From contig CAZSDZ010000011.1 in assembly GCA_964605795.1 (NCBI GenBank), positions 1 through 62,701 of the forward strand: a stretch of 62,701 bases of DNA, written 5' to 3'. Positions 1 to 9,141 of this stretch are shown piece after piece. Below the pieces are notes generated by a model that had not been told where the DNA came from, searched no databases, and saw nothing but the letters and a program-made list of their open reading frames with translations. Numbering within the stretch: position 1 is the stretch's first letter; the number at the start of each line of letters is the position of its first letter. Both the position numbers and the translations under genes were made by a program. Source of the stretch: JAFGOM01 sp964605795. GTDB taxonomy: Archaea > Halobacteriota > Methanomicrobia > Methanomicrobiales > Methanospirillaceae.

Positions 1-1
1 T

Positions 2-682
2 GGGTTTGAGGTGGCTGGACAGGCGATAACCGGGAATGCGGCAATTGATGAAGCAGCAAAAAAACGTCCTGACCTGATACTGATGGACATCCGTCTGCAG
101 GGAGAGATGGATGGAATAGAGGCAGCAGCATTGATTAAAGAACAGTTTGGCACTCCTATCATCTTTCTGACGGCTCATTCTGATAAGAACACGCTTGATA
201 GGGCTATCAGTATTAATCCATCCGGATACCTCATAAAACCATTCAATGAGAGAGAACTCTTCTCAAATATCGAGATGGCTCTTCATAAAGCACGAATCCG
301 TAATCTGGAGAAGCCCGGATTATCAAGCCTGCATGACAGGATTGAAAAGACGCTCCTCTCATCAAGAACAATGTGTATCGCAGTTGATCTTCAGGGCAGG
401 ATAACGCGGATAAGCCCCGAAGTCAGACGACTATTCTCAATTGAACGGAGATCTCTTGTTGGTTCCCCCCTGTCTGGGATCCTGGCAGACCGGGATAATT
501 CAGATGAACCGGTCCTCTTTCCCCGAATGGTATCCCTTCTTTCTGATGAAGGTGAGAGAATTCCTGCATTATTGCAGACTGGATTTATCCTTGATGCCGA
601 TCATGAGATCAGTGAGATTGTTTTTTTTATTCATCGTGAGGGAGATCCATTACAAAACAAACCCGATGAAACGAGTGTGTGA
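2..682 (+). CDS. Response regulator receiver protein with degenerate PAS-like C-terminus (5'-truncated)
   Basis: The reading frame is open from the window edge, so the true start lies upstream. A GTG at 11 is inside the receiver fold and is not a credible start. The first ~95 residues are a CheY-type receiver: the phospho-acceptor Asp is in the strand LILMDIRL, the Thr switch in FLTAH and the Lys in YLIKPF. A short helix follows, then about 100 residues that look like a worn PAS fold (MCIAVDLQGRITRISPE). No DNA-binding or kinase domain is present, so it probably relays a signal inside a phosphorelay; its partner kinase is not visible. Family assignment is firm, the PAS call is tentative. Confidence 0.88.
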   Translation, partial: GFEVAGQAITGNAAIDEAAKKRPDLILMDIRLQGEMDGIEAAALIKEQFGTPIIFLTAHSDKNTLDRAISINPSGYLIKPFNERELFSNIEMALHKARIRNLEKPGLSSLHDRIEKTLLSSRTMCIAVDLQGRITRISPEVRRLFSIERRSLVGSPLSGILADRDNSDEPVLFPRMVSLLSDEGERIPALLQTGFILDADHEISEIVFFIHREGDPLQNKPDETSV

Positions 683-1477
683 TAATCAGACGCATCTGCA
701 TGAAGGGGAAGAATCACCAAAAAGACCTGGCTTATGCATATCGTGCATCTCTTCTCTTTTCCTATCCTCTTTTTTTCAATACCGGATCGTATGCTCCGAA
801 ACCCTGTATTTCTCTCGTACCGGTGTCAGGGATGTTGCAGCGGCAGCACACTCCTGATACCGGTACTTCTCATGTCAATATGACCCGGATCGCGGCTTAT
901 CCGTTCCTGCAAGCACTCGTTACCCGGGATGGTTTGTATACGGTGCCTGATGGTTCCGGGTCGGACAGAGGAGAGATCCCTTCCGCAGGTCTCTTTCGCC
1001 AGACTCCCGGTGATTCAGCAGAACATTTCTGCCTCTCCATGAAGAGAGATGATGCTAGGAAACTCATTGAACAGAACCCCAATGAAGGTGCCTTTCGGGG
1101 TATGTAAACAGATTCTGCTCCTCTTCTCTCCATTGTTCCCTGTGAAAATGGGGGTGCTGCTAAACAGGTACTCGCAGTATTGGTAACAGAACCGGTACAC
1201 CTGACGTTAGATATGTTCCCGTTCATTCAGGCATGCAATCTTTTTCATCCTTTGGTGAGAACCGGTGAATCATCTGCTTTTTTTAAAGGAACGAAACCTC
1301 GGGAAAAAACAGGATGCTTCTGCCTGATCCATCAAAGGATTGATGGGCAGATAAAGAGAAAAAAATTTTATCACCGGTTTACCAATACCTTTTTTGGGTG
1401 TGCAAATCGAGAGTTATACATAAACAGTGGGTAGTATCGTAACATTCTGATATGCCCAAAAGTTCAGGTAATCAATC
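683..1477. other. Long intergenic stretch without a supported gene
   Basis: Nearly 800 bases with open frames on both strands (for example 679-1107 plus and 897-1226 minus), none with a recognisable domain, convincing ribosome-binding site or protein-like composition. They overlap each other on opposite strands, as random frames do. The last 70 bases probably hold the promoter of the lipoprotein gene at 1478: a TATA-like TTATACATAA near 1414-1423, then AGGTAATC just before the ATG. Confidence 0.5.
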
Positions 1478-2353
1478 ATGAATTCAAAAAACCCTTCTGC
1501 TTTTCTATTGATCTCTCTTCTGGTCTCTCTAACAATCTTCATGTCTGGTTGTACTGATACCAGGGATCAGATAACATCACTGACCGATATTATGCAGATC
1601 ACCCCGGAAAATTATTCACTGGTATCATATGCAGATCTCTTTACGATATCAAATGATCCTGTCCTCTCTGCAGGATTTGGAGATGATATTGTCAGTTCTA
1701 TCCCTGCATTGAGCCAGGTGGACACCGGGAAGATCACCACCATGGGCTGGTATGCCTCATCAGATCCCTCCCAGTACAGGATGGCAACAGTCATCGGAGG
1801 AGATCTGGATGCCCAGGTGATACAAAAGAGCCTTACTGATGCGGGATATGTAATGGAGTCCTATAATGGGAAGAACCTGTTCTATAACCCGGATTTAAAC
1901 GATGCAGTTCTTGTCAAAGATTATTATATCGTCACCGGATCAAGAGAGGCCGTAACAGAAACCATGGATGTTCTGGCAGGCAGGAAACAGAGTGCATATA
2001 CTGTAGATTCTGATATGAACGCTCTTGCAAAGAGCCTTCCCGGGGGGTTTTTGTCGGTAGTCATGACAGGAGATGCGGTATCGTTCCTTGAGATGGATGG
2101 TATGGCCACTGATATGAAGCTCTCACCTGAAGGCATTGTTCTTGGTACAGTAATCATCATGGTCAACGATGAGACCGTTCTTTCACAGTTACATGATGAT
2201 CTTACGAGCAGGTACGATTCTGTTCTCAGTTCCATGCCTCAGGTCTTTGAGGATGCAGATATCACGATCTCACAGAATATGATAATGTTTACCGGTACCA
2301 TCCCTGCAGAATCATTATTTTCTGATGATACGTACACATCACTCTTTTCTTAA
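1478..2353 (+). CDS. Predicted membrane-anchored lipoprotein of unknown function
   Basis: A 291-residue protein with a clear lipoprotein signal: a hydrophobic stretch at residues 10-22 ending in a lipobox-like MSGC, so Cys25 is the likely lipidated residue. The mature part is acidic and predicted extracellular, with no motif I recognise. Its pattern of short alternating strands and helices suggests a compact globular domain. The ATG is preceded by AGGTAATC, a fair archaeal Shine-Dalgarno match. It is followed by an 8-T run and, on the same strand, the zinc-ribbon membrane protein. Function unknown; secretion and anchoring are inferred from the signal. Confidence 0.8.
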   Translation: MNSKNPSAFLLISLLVSLTIFMSGCTDTRDQITSLTDIMQITPENYSLVSYADLFTISNDPVLSAGFGDDIVSSIPALSQVDTGKITTMGWYASSDPSQYRMATVIGGDLDAQVIQKSLTDAGYVMESYNGKNLFYNPDLNDAVLVKDYYIVTGSREAVTETMDVLAGRKQSAYTVDSDMNALAKSLPGGFLSVVMTGDAVSFLEMDGMATDMKLSPEGIVLGTVIIMVNDETVLSQLHDDLTSRYDSVLSSMPQVFEDADITISQNMIMFTGTIPAESLFSDDTYTSLFS

Positions 2354-2371
2354 AAAAATCCGTATCCAACC

Positions 2372-2379
2372 TTTTTTTT
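2372..2379 (+). terminator. Oligo-T terminator after the lipoprotein gene
   Basis: Eight T residues 19 bases after the stop codon. Archaeal transcription commonly ends at T-rich tracts without a hairpin. It separates the lipoprotein from the next gene on the same strand. Confidence 0.4.
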
Positions 2380-2464
2380 ACGGTATACTCTCCCGATTCT
2401 TTCTTTCTTTGTGATGGGATCTCAATCCAGAAGATATATCCGGTTGCTCCTGCAATCAAGTACT

Positions 2465-3607
2465 ATGGATCCCCGTTTCTGTATGCAGTGCGGATCAAAA
2501 TTACAACCCGGACAACGATTCTGCGATCAGTGTGGATTAGCCGTCCCTGATTCCCTGTCAATAGATTCAGCCCCCAATAAACCGTCCCGTTCCCCGATGG
2601 AAAAGGATGGGAGGATACAATCATCAGATGATACAAGAAGAGTTCCTGATACCAATGAAAAGAGTTTAGAGAAAAATCAGGATATCCCCCCTCCAGTACG
2701 GAAATATCGGATACCCAAACCGCAAACGGGATATACCCCGCCTGTTGAGAAGAAGTATCGCCTGCCCCGTGAGCAGACCCCTGGGTCACGGGAGACACGA
2801 GCAGTTCCCAGACGGGAACGAAGAGATCTGCATCGGGAAGGCCCTTACGGTAACGAGATGCATCCGTATCCCGGAAGAGATCAGAAACGGTTCGATGATC
2901 AAAAAAAGAGCGGAGAAGATCTTGCGAAAGCACCGGTACCAGACGATCAAAGAGACAGTCCCAAAAACGCAAGTACGTCCGGTAAGAAAGGAATAAAATC
3001 AGCCCTGTTTACCCGGCCCTCCTCCCTGGATATGGATGATCTGCGGCTTTCCCCTCATTATCGGTATTATCTTGCCGGTGCCGTTATCATTGGTATTATT
3101 ATCCTGCTTCTTTTTTCTTTTCTCTCATGGAACTGGTATCAGGATGCCATCGGAGGGACGAGAGAAGAAGGAGTGATATCATCTGATATGGATACGATAA
3201 ACCCGACACCGTCGATACCAGAGCCAACAGAAAATGTATCCATGGTTAATGTGCCTCCTTTTTTAATTGATGAGGTTGTTGGTGAGTATGATACCCTCCG
3301 GGAAAATATGACTGCAATAGAGGTACGGTTACGTGTGGATCCGTCAAATCCCCCTGTTTCTCTCAACCCTGATGAGTATACCATTACCATACAGGTAAAT
3401 GAGGATGATCCAGTCGTTCTCGCGACCCCGGAAAAAACAACGTTATACCCGGGTACTTCGAAATCCCTCGGATGGGACATCAGTTCAAAGCCGGTTGGCA
3501 GAAATGACCGCATCACACTCATCATGATGCCAAAGATTGGAGAAGAGATACAGGCAGTACGAACCATACCAGATGACTATCGTGGCGGCCCTCTCTATCC
3601 CTCATGA
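2465..3607 (+). CDS. Zinc-ribbon, single-pass membrane protein with an extracellular C-terminal domain
   Basis: 380 residues from the ATG at 2465, chosen because the zinc ribbon starts directly there (FCMQCGSK, then FCDQCG, two CxxC pairs). A GTG 54 bases upstream would add an unremarkable leader. After the ribbon (residues 5-27) comes a long, highly charged, Arg/Pro-rich linker to about residue 190, carrying two related short motifs KYRIPK and KYRLPR. One strong membrane helix sits near residues 204-224. About 150 residues follow with a beta-rich look (DEYTITIQVNEDDP), predicted to be outside the cell. This topology would link a cytoplasmic zinc ribbon to the envelope. Not recognised beyond the zinc-ribbon class. 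Confidence 0.78.
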   Translation: MDPRFCMQCGSKLQPGQRFCDQCGLAVPDSLSIDSAPNKPSRSPMEKDGRIQSSDDTRRVPDTNEKSLEKNQDIPPPVRKYRIPKPQTGYTPPVEKKYRLPREQTPGSRETRAVPRRERRDLHREGPYGNEMHPYPGRDQKRFDDQKKSGEDLAKAPVPDDQRDSPKNASTSGKKGIKSALFTRPSSLDMDDLRLSPHYRYYLAGAVIIGIIILLLFSFLSWNWYQDAIGGTREEGVISSDMDTINPTPSIPEPTENVSMVNVPPFLIDEVVGEYDTLRENMTAIEVRLRVDPSNPPVSLNPDEYTITIQVNEDDPVVLATPEKTTLYPGTSKSLGWDISSKPVGRNDRITLIMMPKIGEEIQAVRTIPDDYRGGPLYPS

Positions 3608-3761
3608 TATCTGTTACTTCAGGAACAGGTATCAAAGACAGATTTTTACGAGAAGATACGGTTTATCATTGAATTGGTTGAATTTTAGGGATAATGTAAT
3701 CTTTCATGTATCCTGATTACCAGTCACAATCTCTATCTCCGGAAATAATTCATCAATTCTT

Positions 3762-5234
3762 TTAAAAAATAGGTTCTTTTGGGATCTTCTCAACCTTTAT
3801 CAGGTTCGTGGATCCTTCCTCCCCTCCTGGTATCCCCGCAATAATGACAATGGTATCCCCCGGTGATACCTGTCCGGTTGCAAGAGCGATATGCATGGCA
3901 TCACAAAACAAGGTGTCTGCCGATATGGTCGGAGTATGGAGAACCGGTAAAACGCCCCACCAGAGAAGCAGTCTTTTGTAAACCCGGGGATCTGATGTTA
4001 TGGCAAGTATGGGTTGCGCAGGCCTGCAGGATGACGCCCGGTGTGCAGTCTTACCAGACCTGGTAAATGCAACGATGCTTCTGCAGTTCAGATGCATGGC
4101 AGTATCGCATGCACTGGCACTGATCACATCTCCAATGGTAACCGGTTCACCTGGCACTTCATGAGATCCTGCTCCTGGCCGGTATGAGAGATGTTTCTCA
4201 GTCTCAAGGGCAATTGATGCCATCATTGTTACTGCCTGAACCGGGGATACCCCTATCGAGGTCTCAGCAGAGAGCATCAGAGCATCGGTCCCGTCAAGGA
4301 TGGCGTTTGCCACATCGGTTACCTCGGCCCGGGTAGGTCTGCCCCGGGTTACCATGGACTCAAGCATCTCGGTAGCAGTAATAACCGGCTTTTTGTGCAT
4401 GTTTGCTCCTGTGATAACCGACTTCTGAATGTGCGGGATCTGTTCTATCGGCATCTCAACCCCGAGATCACCCCGTGCTACCATGATCCCATCCGAGACT
4501 CTCAAAATGGCCTGGTAATTAAGAACCGCAGACTCCTGTTCAATCTTGGCAATAAGCGGGATAGAAGAGCCGATACTAAAGAGAAAATCCCGTACTGCAA
4601 TAATATCTGCATCATTTGAGACAAATGAGAGTGCGATATAATCAGCGCCTGCCTCTGCTGCAAAGGTAAGGTTACTCTTTAGTTTTTCTGTTATAAAGGG
4701 AACATCAGGCCTTCTTCCGGGGAAAACGACCCCGTTCCCCTCATGAAGGGTTCCTTCTGCACGCACCTCTGCAACAATCTGATCCCCTTTTGTTGACAGA
4801 ACCGCAAGCATGACCGCCCCATCTGCCATAAGTACCGGATCCCCGGGATACACGGTGGGAAGAAGTGCAGGATCAGAGACCGGGAGAACAATAGTATTTG
4901 GTATTGATCCGGTTCCCGTAAGTACCACCCGCATTCCGACAGTAAGAGGTAACGGATCTCTCGGGAGAGCACCAAGCCGCAGTTTTGGTCCGGGGATATC
5001 GATAAGCAGGGCAACATTTCGCTTGCAGCTTATTTCTGCCTCTCGTATCGATTCTATCAATTTTTGGTGTGTTGTATGGGTTTTATACGCCAGGTTTATC
5101 CTGAAGACATCTGCCCCGGCATGGATCATCTCCTCTATGATAGTTCTGTCAGCGGAAGCGGGACCGATAGTGGCAACGATCTTGGTATGCCTGTCAGACA
5201 AAGTCGGAATATAAGGCCTCTTCTCTCTTGTCAT
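3762..5234 (-). CDS. pyk: Pyruvate kinase
   Basis: Catalyses phosphoenolpyruvate + ADP to pyruvate + ATP, a cytoplasmic glycolytic step. At 490 residues it is full length for the family. The N-terminal strand KIVATIGPAS, the K+/Mg2+ and substrate segment (LIAKIEQESA, ARGDLGVEMP), the TATEMLESM loop and SAETSIG are all present, and the C-terminal regulatory domain is retained. The B-domain lies roughly at residues 80-170. It stands alone on the minus strand, convergent with the zinc-ribbon gene. In a methanogen it would mainly serve glycogen use or pyruvate balance. Assignment is secure. Confidence 0.96.
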   Translation of the reverse strand: MTREKRPYIPTLSDRHTKIVATIGPASADRTIIEEMIHAGADVFRINLAYKTHTTHQKLIESIREAEISCKRNVALLIDIPGPKLRLGALPRDPLPLTVGMRVVLTGTGSIPNTIVLPVSDPALLPTVYPGDPVLMADGAVMLAVLSTKGDQIVAEVRAEGTLHEGNGVVFPGRRPDVPFITEKLKSNLTFAAEAGADYIALSFVSNDADIIAVRDFLFSIGSSIPLIAKIEQESAVLNYQAILRVSDGIMVARGDLGVEMPIEQIPHIQKSVITGANMHKKPVITATEMLESMVTRGRPTRAEVTDVANAILDGTDALMLSAETSIGVSPVQAVTMMASIALETEKHLSYRPGAGSHEVPGEPVTIGDVISASACDTAMHLNCRSIVAFTRSGKTAHRASSCRPAQPILAITSDPRVYKRLLLWWGVLPVLHTPTISADTLFCDAMHIALATGQVSPGDTIVIIAGIPGGEEGSTNLIKVEKIPKEPIF

Positions 5235-5530
5235 AGTCTCTCATCTGAACTGATATTTCTACGGTCAATATATCGCTGTTCTTTTATGGGGAATGGTATC
5301 TTTTTTTAATCTTCTGTTATTCTTTCTCTGTATGTTTAGGCAGGATAGTGATATACCTGCGTGTGTCTGCAGGATACAGATGTATGCAGAAAAGGGAGCG
5401 GAAAAGGGATGGATCGTTTTGAAAACCGTATCATGGATGTTGCCGGTTGATTCTTTCTTGCAGTATTGGTTAAAAAAAAGGTTTGCGTGATCCTCTCACC
5501 GAATATTCTGGTCTTTTAAGGGGTAGTTAT

Positions 5531-6334
5531 TCAGATTAGTCCGCGAATGACTGATACGATTGCACTAAATTCTTCTGTGTCTCCTTCTTTTTTGGCAAAT
5601 TCGACAAGACTACAGGTCTGTAGAATGTTTGAGACGGTATCTGTCTTCTCTCCGGTTTTTTTGTAAAGGTGAATTATCTCCATATTTGTCTCTTGTGTTC
5701 CAGAACCGAATGTTTTGGAGATATAAACCCTCAATGCTCTGCTGGCAAGTGCGTATGCGGTCTTTAGATCTCCCTGTTCCCTGGCTTTTTCAGCACGGAT
5801 CAAGATCTCTTCTGCCTCTTCTTCCGGGCTTTTTTGGACGGTTGGTGTCTCTATGGGTATCGCAGGAGTGTGACGATGGTAGCGGGTATAAAGGTAGTAT
5901 CCGGCAATAAGGCCGATGATGATGAGTACCAGCACCAGGAGAACAGGCCAGATCGGTTCTTCCTCTTTTTGTATGCTTACCTCGGTAACCACATCTCCTG
6001 TCATCTCTGCGGTAATGACTGCCTGTCTCTCTCCCGGATCGGTATAGGTGATGGTAATACTGGTCTTGTCAGGAGCGGTCATGGTTGATGAGAATCCGCT
6101 TATTTTGAATCCTTCATCAGACAGTTTCGAGGTATATCCGGTAAATTGAACGTTTTTCGCGAGTATCTCTGGTATCGGAAGGTCACTCTCAATAACTGCT
6201 CCGGCTATCGGTACCAGCACGGTGAGAATGAGAAAGATTGCAGCAGGGATTATCAGGTCGTATCGTGTTTTTTTCTCCATTCTATGTTCCTCAGATAGGT
6301 GTGTATGTAGCAGATCCATGTTCCTGAATATCAT
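5531..6334 (-). CDS. Membrane protein ending the MoxR-DUF58-VWA operon
   Basis: 267 residues with a membrane helix near residues 27-47 and a second near 128-147 (PVLLVLVLIIIGLIAGYYLY). Between them lies an extracellular beta-rich domain; after the second is a cytoplasmic helical part rich in Glu/Ala/Lys (residues 165-267), TPR-like in feel. The ATG at 6334 overlaps the upstream stop by 4 nt (ATGA), so the two are translationally coupled. An internal Met at 6280 would begin just before the first helix. It is the fifth and last gene of the operon. The family is not recognised; the context suggests it helps anchor or assemble the VWA/ATPase complex. Confidence 0.75.
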   Translation of the reverse strand: MIFRNMDLLHTHLSEEHRMEKKTRYDLIIPAAIFLILTVLVPIAGAVIESDLPIPEILAKNVQFTGYTSKLSDEGFKISGFSSTMTAPDKTSITITYTDPGERQAVITAEMTGDVVTEVSIQKEEEPIWPVLLVLVLIIIGLIAGYYLYTRYHRHTPAIPIETPTVQKSPEEEAEEILIRAEKAREQGDLKTAYALASRALRVYISKTFGSGTQETNMEIIHLYKKTGEKTDTVSNILQTCSLVEFAKKEGDTEEFSAIVSVIRGLI

Positions 6335-7290
6335 TCTCCAGGATTTTCACTCCCCTGTAATCCCCCTGTTCCCTCTATCGAGAGTGAAGATACCTCTCCC
6401 TCTTTGATTGTCCCGGTAAGCTGCATACCAACTCCTGCCTGACTGGTATACTGCATCGAGAATGAACCGGAATCGTTTGTCGTGGGAATCAGTGTTGCAG
6501 ATGATTCGAAATATCCGGTATCAAGCAGCAACTGTACTGCTTTCTGGTAAAGGGGATCCTGTTTTAATGCCTGTTCCAGGGATTGTTTCTCGTCTTCTTT
6601 CTTCTCTGCCTCGTTTGCCAGTTGTTCTGCAAGTGCTATAGCATCAGCATTCATCTGGTTGTTGTTGAGTGCTTCCTGGGCAGATTGTTGCCTCCCCTGA
6701 CTTCCTGCAGATCCTGCAGAAGGACGTGTCACCATCTGCTGCATCATATCCTGCTGCATCTGTGAGAGAAGATCCTGTGCAGTCATCCCCTGTGAGTTCA
6801 TAGAGCCGGATTGTTGTGCATGCCCCTGTGTAGTTGAACTCTGACGGGGGTTGTTCTGGTTCTGGGCCTGGTCAGGATTCTCGATAACATGAATCGTGAT
6901 GGTTGGAAGGATAACCGTTTTTTCTCTGCTATTATCGGTATATTCGTAAGCGATATCCAGTTCCATACTCCCGGGAGTGTTCTGTGCACCAACCCGGAGA
7001 GCCGTATCGGTACTACCCGGATTGATTGAAAAGCTCTGTTGCTGCTGGTTGGTAAAAGAACTAGAGAGACCCTGTGCCTGGATGGCCTGAGTCATGGAAT
7101 ACAGAAGCATACCCCTGACAGGATCCGGATAATCGCTCTGTATGAAGAGTGAAATGTCACTCTCCTCCCCGACCAGAACATAGTAGTCACTCTGGTTGGT
7201 TGAGAAAATAATCTCCTCTGCCAGTACCGGGTATCCGAAAAGCAATGCTGCTGTCATACTTATCCATACAAGAGCATACTGTAATCTCAT
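6331..7290 (-). CDS. Secreted protein with Gln/Asn/Ser/Met-rich low-complexity segment
   Basis: 319 residues with a signal peptide at residues 1-24 (ends PVLAEE). A globular beta-rich region runs to about residue 125, followed by a strongly biased stretch (about 130-220) packed with Q, N, S, M and G, such as QDLLSQMQQDMMQQ. A Glu/Lys-rich helix and a final beta domain (residues 245-310) follow. It overlaps the VWA gene upstream and the membrane-protein gene downstream by 4 nt each (ATGA), so all three are co-translated. It has no known family. It is probably the extracellular partner of the VWA protein in this operon. Confidence 0.75.
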   Translation of the reverse strand: MRLQYALVWISMTAALLFGYPVLAEEIIFSTNQSDYYVLVGEESDISLFIQSDYPDPVRGMLLYSMTQAIQAQGLSSSFTNQQQQSFSINPGSTDTALRVGAQNTPGSMELDIAYEYTDNSREKTVILPTITIHVIENPDQAQNQNNPRQSSTTQGHAQQSGSMNSQGMTAQDLLSQMQQDMMQQMVTRPSAGSAGSQGRQQSAQEALNNNQMNADAIALAEQLANEAEKKEDEKQSLEQALKQDPLYQKAVQLLLDTGYFESSATLIPTTNDSGSFSMQYTSQAGVGMQLTGTIKEGEVSSLSIEGTGGLQGSENPGE

Positions 7291-8237
7291 TGAATAATCC
7301 TCTTTCTTCCATATCGTAGCAATAATTCAAGGCAAAGCACGATGAGAGCTCCTGCAAAGAACCACTCTGATACCGGGGTATCTTCAGTCTCCCGTACAAT
7401 CTCCTGATGGAGTGTGCCATAAATCTCCTTTAATGTTGCATCATTCACTGAACGGTAATACTTACCCCCCGTCTTTGTTGCGATATCTTTGAGCATCTCT
7501 TCATCAAGTTCTGCAACTTGCGGCCGTCCGAACCAGTCATATCCGAGTATGACCGGGTTTTCTGAACCCATGCCGACGGTAAATACCTGGATGCCCTGAT
7601 CCCGGGCAAATGAGAGGGCAGTATCTGGTGATATTACTCCTGCATTATTCACCCCGTCAGAGAGCAGAATGATGACCCTCTTCTGGTTTGGTATTGCCAG
7701 AGCCATATCGATGGCAAGAGCAAGTCCGTCACCAATAGCAGTACTCCCTTCTTTCGGAGCGATTGCAGCAAGTTTTGATCTGACTCTGTTTTTATCTGGA
7801 CTTAAGTATGCAGCGCTTGTTGCTCCGGATTCAAACGTAATAACCCCTGCATAATCCTTGTTATCAAGATGCGAAAGCAGTATATCAGCAGCTTGTTTCG
7901 CTGATTCCAGTCGGTTTGGCAGGTAATCTGTTGCCTGCATACTGCCAGATGTATCAATCGCAAGAACAACACTCACCCCTTCCTTTGCCTGCTCGAGAGG
8001 GATGTGCGGTCCGGCAAGGCCAATGATGATGAGTGCCATTGCAACAAGAACAAGGATAAAGAGGTTTTGGGGACGGTTGGAAGTTTTATTGCCTCCTAAT
8101 GCGGTTTTTACGAGACCAATATGTGAGAAGCACATTGCATCGTGTTTTCTGCGTGTTGTCGCCTTTTGGTAAAGATAATACGCAGCCGGCAGGATGAGAA
8201 GCAGAAGAAGCACTGCAGGGTTATAAAAACCTGTCAT
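7287..8237 (-). CDS. von Willebrand factor A domain membrane protein (BatA/BatB-like)
   Basis: 316 residues. Two N-terminal membrane helices (about residues 7-23 and 55-75) are followed by a VWA domain with an intact metal-ion-dependent adhesion site (DTSGSMQATD, with a downstream Thr and LLSDGVNN), and a C-terminal helix near 290-308. This matches aerotolerance-type Bat proteins, which bind partner proteins through the metal site. The start shares one base with the stop of the DUF58 gene (TAATG). The MoxR ATPase and DUF58 protein upstream form the classical trio, in which the ATPase is thought to act as a chaperone on the VWA protein. Confidence 0.92.
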   Translation of the reverse strand: MTGFYNPAVLLLLLILPAAYYLYQKATTRRKHDAMCFSHIGLVKTALGGNKTSNRPQNLFILVLVAMALIIIGLAGPHIPLEQAKEGVSVVLAIDTSGSMQATDYLPNRLESAKQAADILLSHLDNKDYAGVITFESGATSAAYLSPDKNRVRSKLAAIAPKEGSTAIGDGLALAIDMALAIPNQKRVIILLSDGVNNAGVISPDTALSFARDQGIQVFTVGMGSENPVILGYDWFGRPQVAELDEEMLKDIATKTGGKYYRSVNDATLKEIYGTLHQEIVRETEDTPVSEWFFAGALIVLCLELLLRYGRKRIIQ

Positions 8238-9124
8238 TATATCCTCCCTACAATTTTTTTGTGTAAAAAGAACCGTGCAAGGGAAACATGGCAGATCTCA
8301 TGGGTCATGATGGTACACGAGGGGATATTGTGCCGCAGGAACCTGGATTGTATCTCATCTTCTGCCTCTTGTAAGGCTGCAGCATAGCGATCCTGAAATG
8401 CCGGATCCCCGGTATCGACAAGCATCTGCTCTCCCGTCTCGGCGTCCTCAAGTTCGATAAGCCCGACATCAGGCAGTTCTCTTTCATGGCTGTCTGCAAC
8501 CCGTATTGCAATAACGTCATGATGCCTTCGGACCTGTCTGAGTTCGCGTGAAAAATCAGGGACCATAAAGTCGGAAAGAAGAATGACCGAGCATGAACGA
8601 CGGAGTTTCTGCGCAAGATACACGAGTGCAGGCCGAATATCTGATTGTTTTGAGACCGGCTGGTGCGATATGAGTGTTGATAAGAGATGTGTGATATGTT
8701 TCCTACCCGGACGGGCCGGGATACTGACTTCTACGGAATCGGTCACGATTACCAGACCACACCGGTCATTGTCCCGAAGGGCTGAGAACAGCAGTGTTGC
8801 GACAATCTCAAGCAAAAGCCGTTGTTTTGATCTCATATCTCCAAATAAACCAGAACCAGAGAGGTCAACAACAAAGTAGTGCGTCTGATCCCGTTCTTCG
8901 GTAAACTCCTTTACATAGGGTTTTCCATACCGGGCAGTCACCTTCCAATCGATAGAGCGGACATCATCCCCGGGAATATACTCCCTGATATCTGAAAACT
9001 CGATACCCTGTCCCTTGTACAGTGAATGATGAATCCCTGCTATCTGACCCTGTACCGGGAACCGGGTCCGCATATCAATAATCCTGACCAGTCGTATCAG
9101 TTCATCAAGCTTCTCATTATCCAT
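8237..9124 (-). CDS. DUF58 domain protein
   Basis: 295 residues from the ATG at 9124, preferred over a GTG at 9133 because GGTGAT lies just before it. The DUF58 signature is clear: REYIPGDDVRSIDWKVTARYG with the following KEFTEERDQ, then a VWA-like strand FVVDLSGSG. No membrane helix is visible, so this is a cytoplasmic member. It lies between moxR and the VWA gene with near-zero spacing. DUF58 proteins accompany MoxR ATPases in many bacteria and archaea and are linked to envelope or metalloenzyme maturation; the exact role is unknown. Confidence 0.92.
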   Translation of the reverse strand: MDNEKLDELIRLVRIIDMRTRFPVQGQIAGIHHSLYKGQGIEFSDIREYIPGDDVRSIDWKVTARYGKPYVKEFTEERDQTHYFVVDLSGSGLFGDMRSKQRLLLEIVATLLFSALRDNDRCGLVIVTDSVEVSIPARPGRKHITHLLSTLISHQPVSKQSDIRPALVYLAQKLRRSCSVILLSDFMVPDFSRELRQVRRHHDVIAIRVADSHERELPDVGLIELEDAETGEQMLVDTGDPAFQDRYAAALQEAEDEIQSRFLRHNIPSCTIMTHEICHVSLARFFLHKKIVGRI

Positions 9125-9141
9125 CGATATCACCAGTCCTA

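Noticed and set aside
679..1226. Open frames on both strands in the first long intergenic stretch
   Set aside because: They overlap on opposite strands, lack ribosome-binding sites and show no recognisable domain.
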